Assembly (NCBI GenBank): GCA_904501855.1
Contig: CAJGCI010000074.1
Location: 1-8,946, forward strand
Source of the DNA: Oscillospiraceae bacterium
GTDB taxonomy: Bacteria > Bacillota > Clostridia > Oscillospirales > Oscillospiraceae
Reading direction: 5' to 3'
Length of the DNA: 8,946 nucleotides
Shown: positions 1-5,864 of the stretch, in pieces
Numbering within the stretch: the stretch's first letter is position 1
How the letters are laid out: each line of letters opens with the position of its first letter
The notes under the pieces: generated by a model
What the model was told of the DNA's origin: nothing
The model's database searches: none
Seen by the model: only the letters and a program-made list of their open reading frames with translations
Position numbers and translations under genes: made by a program

Positions 1-1236
1 ATGTTCCGGGGCGACCGGAACATCGGCGGCAGTGAAGCGCTCAGCCGGAAGATGGTGGTGCTGGAGGAGAACATGATGGAACAGATCATGTGGGGATTCC
101 CCAACCTCTACGGCATGTGTCCCCAGGTCTTCGGCGTCTTCGCCCTGGCCGCGGTGTCCAAGGAATCCACCGTCCGCTACATCGACAGTGCCGAACAGTT
201 CGGCATCACCGGCGACGTGTGCACCATGCCGAAGGCGGAACTGGGAATGTGCATCGAGGACGACATCGTGGATATCGGCAGCTGCGTGCTGCACTGCAAT
301 ACCACCTGCGACTCCTCCCTCATGGGCAACAGTCTGGAGGACTGGAGACTTCAGAAACCCTCCTTCGCCATCGCCGCCGCGGAACGGGTGGTGGATCCGC
401 TGGCAAAGGAATATACCGCCGAGGAGATCCGCCGGGCCATCCGATTCATCGAGGAGCAGACCGGCGAGACGTGGGACTGGGACGCCTACTTCCACAACAT
501 GAGGATCTTCAACGACGAGACCCGGATCTTCCTGGAGATCCTGGAGATCAACAAGACGGATTATCCCCAGATCCCCGAGAACAACTTCAACCTCTTCCGG
601 GATCTGTATTATACCCGCATGCTCAACGCCTCCGGCGAGGCCTATCTGGATCTGGAAAAGAAGATCCGGAAGATCATGTACGAGGGGTACGCGGCCCGGG
701 ACCTGGTGGCCACGGAGATCCGGCACCGCGCTCTCATCTGGGGCGTGCAGGCGGAGTTCTACACCGCCTTCCCCAACTGGCTTTTGAACTGCTGGGGCAT
801 CGTGGGCATCACCCACATGCTGAACCTCACCTCCACGGAGATCTACGCCGACACCGACACCCCGGAGAACCGGGAACAGGCCATCTACGATCTGGCGGAT
901 CTCTACATGAAGATGATCATGAGGAACCGCACGGAAGGCGGCTTCCAGCTGGGCGTGGACGATGTGTGGCGGTTCTGCAAGGAACTGAACCTGGACATGA
1001 TCGTCATGGTGGAGCAGATGGCCTGCAAGGCCGTCACCACCTGGCACGGCATCTACGAGGAGGAAGCGGCCAAACGGGGCATCCGGGTCATCTGGGTCCC
1101 TCACGCGCTGCTGGATCCCCGCAAGGCCTCCCGCCAGAACATGAGAGACTGCGTCAACCGCTACATGCACACGGTACTGGGGGAGGAACCGCTGGATCCG
1201 TCCCTGGAAGTCATCGCCGATGACAACGCGTGGTAA
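1..1236 (+). CDS. 2-hydroxyacyl-CoA dehydratase / double-cubane family protein (HgdB/BcrC-like), start at window edge
   Basis: This looks like a member of the HGD-D family (2-hydroxyacyl-CoA dehydratase D subunits, benzoyl-CoA reductase B/C subunits, double-cubane cluster proteins). These are cytoplasmic, oxygen-sensitive FeS proteins that receive low-potential electrons from an ATP-driven activase. The N-terminal part (about 33-115) has the family's Gly-Phe...Pro entry strand, then a Cys-rich region: C40, C74, C84, and C95, C99, C103 spaced CX3CX3C. The middle is helical. The C-terminal part (about 330-395) has the family's second Rossmann-like half, with C342 at the usual cysteine position, a strand at about 362-367, then LDPRKASRQ. 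At 411 aa it is close to full family length. However, its ATG is the first base of the window, so the true start may lie upstream and cannot be tested. No partner subunit or activase is in the window; they may be upstream. The substrate cannot be read from the sequence. Confidence 0.82.
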   Translation: MFRGDRNIGGSEALSRKMVVLEENMMEQIMWGFPNLYGMCPQVFGVFALAAVSKESTVRYIDSAEQFGITGDVCTMPKAELGMCIEDDIVDIGSCVLHCNTTCDSSLMGNSLEDWRLQKPSFAIAAAERVVDPLAKEYTAEEIRRAIRFIEEQTGETWDWDAYFHNMRIFNDETRIFLEILEINKTDYPQIPENNFNLFRDLYYTRMLNASGEAYLDLEKKIRKIMYEGYAARDLVATEIRHRALIWGVQAEFYTAFPNWLLNCWGIVGITHMLNLTSTEIYADTDTPENREQAIYDLADLYMKMIMRNRTEGGFQLGVDDVWRFCKELNLDMIVMVEQMACKAVTTWHGIYEEEAAKRGIRVIWVPHALLDPRKASRQNMRDCVNRYMHTVLGEEPLDPSLEVIADDNAW

Positions 1237-1247
1237 GGAGGAAGAAC

Positions 1248-1427
1248 ATGAATAAACTGGTACGATACACCGCCGCGGCGGCGGGGGCCGGATTCGGTCT
1301 GTTTGCCGCGTCCCTCGTGGTGTACTACTTCAATCTGGACATGCGTCTGATCGCAAAGGTAAAACCCCTGCTGGAGCCGGTGTACGACCGCATCGAGCGG
1401 CGTCCCATGCTCCCGCCGGAAACATAA
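1248..1427 (+). CDS. small single-helix membrane protein, 59 aa
   Basis: I do not recognise a family. The ATG at 1248 is chosen over one at 1230 because a strong GGAGGAAG site (1237-1244) lies just before it and 1230 lies inside the previous gene. The product starts MNKLVRY. It then has one hydrophobic helix (about residues 8-29) rich in Ala and Gly, followed by a roughly 30-residue tail with Lys, Arg and Pro. The basic residues before the helix suggest the N-terminus stays in the cytoplasm. There is no lipobox or clear signal peptidase site. The gene lies 11 nt after the dehydratase-like gene and 10 nt before the next gene, so it is almost certainly co-translated with them. A role as membrane anchor for the redox proteins of the operon is inference only. 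Confidence 0.72.
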   Translation: MNKLVRYTAAAAGAGFGLFAASLVVYYFNLDMRLIAKVKPLLEPVYDRIERRPMLPPET

Positions 1428-1437
1428 GGAGGAGCAT

Positions 1438-1800
1438 ATGGTTTACGAGACCGGATACGACTACTATACGCACAACATCATCCACAGCTTCATGGGAAAA
1501 CTGAAGGTGGACGGATATTTCCATCCCGATTCCCCGGACCGCTACCACGGCTGGATCAAGGTGCTGGGAAAGAAACGGGAACTGTATGACTGCACCATCA
1601 CCGACGGCCGGTATCAGTACAAACTGGACGCCATCGGACTGCACATCGCCATCGATGCGGTGGTGGGAGACGACGACTGGTCCATCACCGGCACCGCCAC
1701 GGCGGCGGGACACGACCCCATGCCGGTGGAAGGGGGCACCGTCAAACGCATCCGGCTGTCCGACGGCTCCGAAGAGGCTCTGGACCGCTGGAGAAGCTGA
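1438..1800 (+). CDS. hypothetical protein, 120 aa, beta-rich, unknown function
   Basis: No family is recognised. The start is well supported by AAGGAGGAG (1426-1434) just before the ATG at 1438. The product is soluble-looking, without signal peptide or membrane helix. It alternates short hydrophobic and charged stretches rich in Tyr, Gly, Asp and Trp, typical of a small beta-sandwich or barrel. It starts MVYETGYDYY and has DGYFHPD near residue 25, DGRYQYKLDAIGLHI near 56-70 and DDWSITGTATAAG near 78-90. It has a single Cys (C51), so it is unlikely to carry a cluster of its own. Its place between a membrane peptide and a large redox protein suggests an accessory role in the same system, perhaps subunit contact or assembly. 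That is inference from position only. Confidence 0.72.
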   Translation: MVYETGYDYYTHNIIHSFMGKLKVDGYFHPDSPDRYHGWIKVLGKKRELYDCTITDGRYQYKLDAIGLHIAIDAVVGDDDWSITGTATAAGHDPMPVEGGTVKRIRLSDGSEEALDRWRS

Positions 1801-1805
1801 GAAAC

Positions 1806-1847
1806 GAAGAAAGTATAAGGAAGAAACCATAAGGAAGAAAGACATTC
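1806..1847 (+). repeat. three 14-nt tandem units in the gap before the flavoprotein gene
   Basis: Three adjacent 14-nt units start at 1806, 1820 and 1834, with rough consensus GAAGAAANNATAAG. The second and third share a 12-nt exact direct repeat (1815-1826 and 1829-1840). The tract is purine-rich and unstructured. It lies in the 60-nt gap between the 120-aa gene and the 920-aa gene, immediately before the true ribosome binding site GGGAGGAA (1849-1856). The AAGGAAG cores look like weak ribosome binding sites with no start codon. The tract may be a translation standby region or a slippage expansion. The repeat is directly visible; any function is inference. Confidence 0.6.
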
Positions 1848-1860
1848 AGGGAGGAAAAAC

Positions 1861-4623
1861 ATGAGCGAACAGAACATCAATGAAATGAAACCGACCGGCG
1901 AGACCGCCGAACAGAAGCCCCGGAAGGATATGACCCAGTGGCTGCGTCTGGCCAACGCCGTGGACGGCAAGAATCCGGACGGGAAATTTGCCCACACCCC
2001 GGACGAAGCCAATATCAAGCTGATCTATGCCCTGGTCACCGAGCGCCAGGCGGAGATCTGCGCCGCCACCAGTATCAAGAAATGGATGACACCGGAACAG
2101 GTGGCGAAAAAGGGCGGATGGGATCCGGAAGAGGTCCATCGCGAACTGGAAGCTTCCGCCATCGCCGGCGTCATGTACGTCAAGGATTTTGACGGCGTGG
2201 ACAAGTACAAACTGTCTCTGTGGATGCCCGGTATCCTGGAGCACTCCGCCTCTCTCATGAAGGAGAACATCGCCGTGGCGGACGCCTTCTACAACCAGGA
2301 TCCGAAATCCGCGGCCTTCCAGGCCGTGGCCATGCCCATGGGCAAGGGCATCATGCGTGCCATCCCCATCCAGCAGGCCGTGGAGTCCCAGTCCACCATC
2401 GCCAGCTACGAGCAGATCCAGACCTATCTGGATCAGGACGATTTCTATTCCACCTGTGACTGCGAGTGCCGTTACTCCGCCCACCTGGCCGGAGACAACT
2501 GCATCAAGCCATGGAAGGACGCGGAGATCCAGATCGGCGATCAGGCCCGCTACTATGTCCGTACCGGACGCGGCCGCCAGATCTCCCGCAAGGAAGCGGA
2601 GGAGATCCTGCTGCGCTACGAGCGCATCGGATGTGTCCACTCCATCTTCAATAACGAAGGAGAGAACAAGACCTCCATCATCTGCAACTGCGACGGCGAC
2701 AACTGCGGCATCCTGCGCCACGCCCGCTGGTTCCAGGCTTCCGACAGTGCCAAATCCAACTACACCTCCAACATCGATCCGGCCAAATGCGTCGCCTGCG
2801 GCGCATGCGTGGAAGCCTGCCCCATGAACGCCATCCGTATGGGCAACTCTTTCTGCAGCATCGAGGGACAGACCCCGAAATGGGCCGTGGCCCGCAACAC
2901 CGGCTGGACACAGGATCATTTCGATAAGAACCGCCACAGCCGCATCATGACCGGCGACCAGGGCACCAGCCCCTGCAAGACCCAGTGCCCGGCCCACATC
3001 GCCATCCAGGGCTATATCAAGAAAGCCGGCGAGGGCAAGTATCTGGACGCTCTGAAGGTCATCAAGAGAGAGAATCCGTTCCCCGCCGTATGCGGACGCA
3101 TCTGCCCCCATACCTGTGAGAACGAGTGCTCCCGCAACCGCGTAGACGACGCCGTGGCCATCGACGATATCAAGAAATTCATCGCGGACAAGGAACTGGA
3201 CAAGAGCCTGCGTTTCGTTCCCACGGTCTACGAGCACCACACCGAGAAAGTGGCCGTCATCGGAGCCGGCCCCGCCGGCATGACCTGTGCCTACTATCTG
3301 GCCTCCGAAGGTTATCCCGTCACCGTCTTCGACCGTCAGAGCACCCCCGGCGGCATGCTCAAGCACGGCATCCCGCCCTTCCGTCTGGAAAAGGACGTGG
3401 TGGACGCCGAGATCCAGGTCCTGCGGGATCTGGGCGTGGAGTTCATCAATGACACCGAGGTGGGCAAGGACGTCACCATCCCGCAGCTGAGAGAGCAGGG
3501 ATACAAGGCCTTCTACATCGCCATCGGCGCGCAGGACTCCAACCATCTGAACGTGGAAGGTGAGGACCTGGAAGGAGTCCAGTACAGTCTGGATCTTCTG
3601 CGCAAGGTCAATCACGGCTCCGACGAGAAGCTCTCCGGCGACACGGTCGTCATCGGCGGCGGCAACGCGGCCATCGACGCGGCCCGCGCCGCTCTCCGTC
3701 TGGGAGACGGCACCGTGAAGATGGTGTGTCTGGAATCCGACGAGGAGATGCCCACCGTTCCCGATGAGAAGGACGAAGCCGTGGAGGAAGGCATTCAGAT
3801 CGAAAACTGCTGGGGACCCACCCGGATCCTGGGCGAGAACGGAAAGGTCACCGGCGTGGAATTCCGCCGCTGCCTGTCCACCCGGGACGAAGAGGGACGC
3901 TTCGCTCCCAAATTCGATGACAGCGAGACCATGGTGGTCCCGTGCAGCAACGTTATCATCTCCATCGGCCAGCATATGGACTGGGGCAAACTGCTCACCG
4001 GCACCAATGCGGAACTGACCGAGCGCAACACCATGAAGGTGGATCCCATGACCTACCAGAGCACGGAAGAGGATATCTTCGGCGGCGGCGACGCGGTCAA
4101 CGGCCCCGGCTTCACCATCGACGCCATCGCCACCGGCAAGCCCGGCGCCATCTCCATCCACCGCTATATCCGCGGTTACCACATGACCATGGAGCGTGAG
4201 CGTGAATACCATGCCTACGACAAGGACAAGGCCGACTTCTCCAGCTACGAGGCCATGAAGCGTCAGCGTCCGAAACCGGTCAACGCGGAAACAGCCAAGA
4301 AATCCCTGCACGACCTGAGAGGTACTCTGACGGAAGAGCAGATCGCCAAGGAAGCGGAGCGCTGCATGGGCTGCGGCGTATCCGTGGTGGACCCGGAGAA
4401 GTGCCTGGGATGCGGCATCTGCTATACCAAGTGTGAATTCGACGCCATCCGTCTGAAGAAGACCCGCGACATCAAACCGCACAAGACCGCTTCCGGCTTC
4501 ATGCGCGGTGTCGTGTCCAACGTGGTGGTGCGCAAGCTCAAGGGGCTGCAGGATGATTTCGACAGCCCGGCTTCCGACGGTACCGACGCGTCCGATGAGC
4601 AGCACACCCATTACTTCGACTGA
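1861..4623 (+). CDS. multidomain FeS/FAD oxidoreductase (ferredoxin + GltD/NfnB-like core + ferredoxin), 920 aa
   Basis: This is a predicted cytoplasmic NAD(P)H-linked electron-transfer flavoprotein. Domains in order: a winged-helix-like region (about 45-130); a Cys-rich region with C199, C201, C203, C214, C258, C275, C277 and C282; a single ferredoxin motif C310-C313-C316-C320-Pro; a GltD/dihydropyrimidine dehydrogenase-type FeS domain (C372, C376, C411, C415, C419, C423); a FAD-binding GAGPAG motif at 468-473; an NAD(P)H-binding GGGNAA at 599-604; the second FAD motif GGGDA at 741-745; and a C-terminal module with C835, C838, C848, C851, C854, C858. The core resembles glutamate synthase small subunit and NfnB/SudA, but those are about half this length and no glutamate synthase large subunit is present. 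The start follows a strong GGGAGG site. The likely role is feeding several FeS clusters from NAD(P)H, or the reverse, within this operon. Partner and direction are unknown. Confidence 0.85.
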   Translation: MSEQNINEMKPTGETAEQKPRKDMTQWLRLANAVDGKNPDGKFAHTPDEANIKLIYALVTERQAEICAATSIKKWMTPEQVAKKGGWDPEEVHRELEASAIAGVMYVKDFDGVDKYKLSLWMPGILEHSASLMKENIAVADAFYNQDPKSAAFQAVAMPMGKGIMRAIPIQQAVESQSTIASYEQIQTYLDQDDFYSTCDCECRYSAHLAGDNCIKPWKDAEIQIGDQARYYVRTGRGRQISRKEAEEILLRYERIGCVHSIFNNEGENKTSIICNCDGDNCGILRHARWFQASDSAKSNYTSNIDPAKCVACGACVEACPMNAIRMGNSFCSIEGQTPKWAVARNTGWTQDHFDKNRHSRIMTGDQGTSPCKTQCPAHIAIQGYIKKAGEGKYLDALKVIKRENPFPAVCGRICPHTCENECSRNRVDDAVAIDDIKKFIADKELDKSLRFVPTVYEHHTEKVAVIGAGPAGMTCAYYLASEGYPVTVFDRQSTPGGMLKHGIPPFRLEKDVVDAEIQVLRDLGVEFINDTEVGKDVTIPQLREQGYKAFYIAIGAQDSNHLNVEGEDLEGVQYSLDLLRKVNHGSDEKLSGDTVVIGGGNAAIDAARAALRLGDGTVKMVCLESDEEMPTVPDEKDEAVEEGIQIENCWGPTRILGENGKVTGVEFRRCLSTRDEEGRFAPKFDDSETMVVPCSNVIISIGQHMDWGKLLTGTNAELTERNTMKVDPMTYQSTEEDIFGGGDAVNGPGFTIDAIATGKPGAISIHRYIRGYHMTMEREREYHAYDKDKADFSSYEAMKRQRPKPVNAETAKKSLHDLRGTLTEEQIAKEAERCMGCGVSVVDPEKCLGCGICYTKCEFDAIRLKKTRDIKPHKTASGFMRGVVSNVVVRKLKGLQDDFDSPASDGTDASDEQHTHYFD

Positions 4624-4637
4624 CAGGAGAGAGCGAC

Positions 4638-4985
4638 ATGCATGAAATGCCTGTGGTCATGAACGTGGTGGAGATGGTGGATGACTACGCCCGGAACAAC
4701 GACGTGAAGGAAGTGCGGAAGGTCATCATGGAGATCGGCCAGATCGCCATGGTCATGCCCCACTATTTCCGGAGCTTCTGGGAACCGGTGATCGAGAACT
4801 CGGAGTTCTGCAGAAACGCGGAACTGCAGATCGATATCGATCCGGGGATCGGCCGTTGCCGCCAGTGCAGCCACGAATTCAATATCGAAGAGAACAACGG
4901 TGTATGTCCCCGGTGCGGAGCGGTGGAGAAATTCGAGATCCTCTCCGGACGGGACGTGCAGATCAAGGAGATCCAGGTGATCTGA
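4638..4985 (+). CDS. hypA: nickel metallochaperone HypA
   Basis: HypA binds nickel and, with HypB, delivers it to apo-enzymes, classically the [NiFe]-hydrogenase large subunit and in some bacteria urease. The protein begins Met-His-Glu, the conserved N-terminal nickel site. It has the family strand ending in EIG (32-34) and a zinc-binding pair C74-X2-C77 and C90-X2-C93. It ends with the typical SGRDVQIKEIQV strand. Its length, 115 aa, is normal. The start is fixed by the required Met-His-Glu and an AGGAGAG site 14 nt after the previous stop. It sits between the large FeS flavoprotein and hypB, in the same transcription unit. No nickel enzyme is encoded in the window, so its client is unknown. 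Confidence 0.93.
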   Translation: MHEMPVVMNVVEMVDDYARNNDVKEVRKVIMEIGQIAMVMPHYFRSFWEPVIENSEFCRNAELQIDIDPGIGRCRQCSHEFNIEENNGVCPRCGAVEKFEILSGRDVQIKEIQVI

Positions 4986-5001
4986 GATCCCGGCGGATCT
5001 T
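4985..5001 (+). promoter_or_regulatory. small hairpin between hypA and hypB
   Basis: AGATCC (4985-4990) and GGATCT (4995-5000) form a perfect 6-bp stem around a CGGC loop, and G4984-T5001 could add a wobble pair. It begins at the last base of the hypA stop codon and ends about 10 nt before the hypB ribosome binding site (AAAGGAAG, 5008-5015). There is no following T run, so it is not a terminator. It could influence hypA/hypB stoichiometry or transcript stability. Chance formation in GATC-rich DNA is also possible. Confidence 0.35.
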
Positions 5002-5020
5002 CCAGGGAAAGGAAGACAGA

Positions 5021-5689
5021 ATGGAACAGTATAAAGTCATCGAGATCAAAGAGAGCGTCTTTGAGAACAACGACCGGGATGCGGAGAGGCTGCGCCAGCA
5101 GCTGAAGGAGGAGAAGACCTTTCTTCTGAACCTCATGTCCTCTCCCGGCTCCGGAAAGACCACCACACTCACCCGGACCATCGAGAATCTCCGGGAGGAG
5201 ATGAATATCGCCGTCATGGAAGCGGACATCGATTCCGATGTGGACGCGGAGACCATTGCCCGCACCGGCGCCAAAACCATCCAGCTGCATACCGGCGGCA
5301 TGTGCCATCTGGACGCGGACATGACCCGTCAGGGCCTGCGGGAGATGGGCACGGAGGATACGGATCTGGTGGTGCTGGAGAACGTGGGCAACCTGGTGTG
5401 CCCCGCGGAATTCGATACCGGCGCGGTGAAGAACGCCATGATCCTGTCGGTCCCGGAGGGACATGACAAGCCCCTGAAGTATCCGCTGATCTTTCAGGTA
5501 TGCGACGCGCTGATCATCAACAAGATCGACGTGATGCCCTATTTTGATTTCGATCTGGAGAAGGTGAAGGAGTTTGCCCATATGCGCAATCCGGATCTGA
5601 AGATCTTTCCCATCTCCGCCAAGACCGGCGAGGGCGTGGACGCCTGGTGCCAGTGGCTCCGGGAACAGGTCCGCGACTGGAATGCCTGA
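5021..5689 (+). CDS. hypB: nickel-delivery GTPase HypB
   Basis: HypB is the SIMIBI-class GTPase that works with HypA in nickel insertion. The 222-aa product has a P-loop SPGSGKTT (41-48), a switch region with DVDAE (73-77), the metal-site pair C95-H96 in GGMCHLDAD, C127 in NVGNLVCP, the family EGHDKPLKYP stretch (146-155), the guanine-specificity NKID (167-170) and a C-terminal SAKTGEG. It lacks both the CXXCGC N-terminal motif of the Escherichia coli type and a His-rich nickel-storage stretch, so it is the minimal form. The ATG at 5021 is chosen because AAAGGAAG lies just upstream and the family normally starts here. An in-frame ATG at 4856 lies inside hypA and would add a run unlike HypB. 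It is the last gene of the operon. Confidence 0.93.
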   Translation: MEQYKVIEIKESVFENNDRDAERLRQQLKEEKTFLLNLMSSPGSGKTTTLTRTIENLREEMNIAVMEADIDSDVDAETIARTGAKTIQLHTGGMCHLDADMTRQGLREMGTEDTDLVVLENVGNLVCPAEFDTGAVKNAMILSVPEGHDKPLKYPLIFQVCDALIINKIDVMPYFDFDLEKVKEFAHMRNPDLKIFPISAKTGEGVDAWCQWLREQVRDWNA

Positions 5690-5691
5690 TA

Positions 5692-5792
5692 TCTTCCGCG
5701 GTGCGCTGTTCGTGACGCGCTGCCATAGATAGTTCCCAACCCCATACCTGAGGGAGGTGCCTGTGAGAGCAGGCATCTCCCTCTCCCTTTTT
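5692..5792 (+). ncRNA. possible small structured RNA or structured 3' leader between hypB and dinB
   Basis: This non-coding stretch of about 100 nt ends in a strong terminator. Before the hairpin it holds GCGC...GCGC arms around TGTTCGTGA and then a C-rich single strand (AGTTCCCAACCCCATACC). The density of structure and the lack of a usable reading frame suggest a processed 3' UTR RNA or an independent small RNA. No convincing promoter is visible just upstream. It is too short to be a complete 6S RNA, and I could not match it firmly to any RNA family. It may simply be the 3' end of the hyp operon mRNA. Boundaries are approximate. Confidence 0.22.
5750..5792 (+). terminator. Rho-independent terminator after hypB
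   Basis: A 14-bp stem is formed by 5750-5763 (GAGGGAGGTGCCTG) and 5770-5783, with one G-T wobble and a 6-nt loop TGAGAG. A TCCC spacer and then TTTTT (5788-5792) follow. It ends the operon of the dehydratase-like protein, flavoprotein and hypAB, 60 nt after the hypB stop and before the dinB promoter. Confidence 0.85.
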
Positions 5793-5797
5793 CGGCC

Positions 5798-5811
5798 GGA
5801 TCGGTTGTTCG
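5798..5811 (+). promoter_or_regulatory. imperfect LexA (SOS) box over the dinB -35 region
   Basis: GATC-GGTT-GTTC (5799-5810), followed by G at 5811, matches the Gram-positive LexA operator core GAAC-N4-GTTC at 7 of 8 fixed positions, with A to T in the left arm. The outer left C is also missing. It overlaps the proposed -35 (5805-5810), a position where LexA binding would block RNA polymerase. dinB-type polymerases are known SOS genes in many bacteria, so the context fits. With one degenerate arm this stays tentative. Confidence 0.4.
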
Positions 5812-5834
5812 CGGAGGGGGACTTAGGGTATAAT
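5805..5834 (+). promoter_or_regulatory. sigma-A-type promoter for dinB
   Basis: A perfect TATAAT -10 lies at 5829-5834. TTGTTC, a partial match to TTGACA, lies at 5805-5810 with an 18-nt spacer. Transcription would start near 5841, about 25 nt before the dinB ATG, leaving a short leader that carries the GAGGAGGTGG ribosome binding site (5851-5860). It lies directly downstream of the hyp operon terminator, so dinB is an independent unit. Confidence 0.75.
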
Positions 5835-5864
5835 GAGAAGCAGAAAGAACGAGGAGGTGGGAAG

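Noticed and set aside
1230..1247. Earlier start for the small membrane protein
   Set aside because: It overlaps the end of the upstream gene and the ribosome binding site itself; 1248 is correctly spaced.
1846..4611. Very long open frame on the minus strand opposite the 920-aa gene
   Set aside because: It mirrors the strongly G/C-biased third positions of the sense gene, which remove stop codons from the antisense frame. The protein has no recognisable domains, while the sense frame has many conserved motifs.
4829..4842. Perfect palindrome GATCGATATCGATC
   Set aside because: It lies within hypA codons for an Ile/Asp-rich strand in a region rich in GATC, so it is explained by coding and composition.
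4856..5689. Longer HypB starting inside hypA
   Set aside because: The extra N-terminus is read from hypA sequence and is unlike HypB. The ATG at 5021 has a good ribosome binding site.
5757..5864. Extended dinB N-terminus from a GTG at 5757
   Set aside because: It would start inside the terminator hairpin and upstream of the promoter; the family starts at the 5865 ATG.
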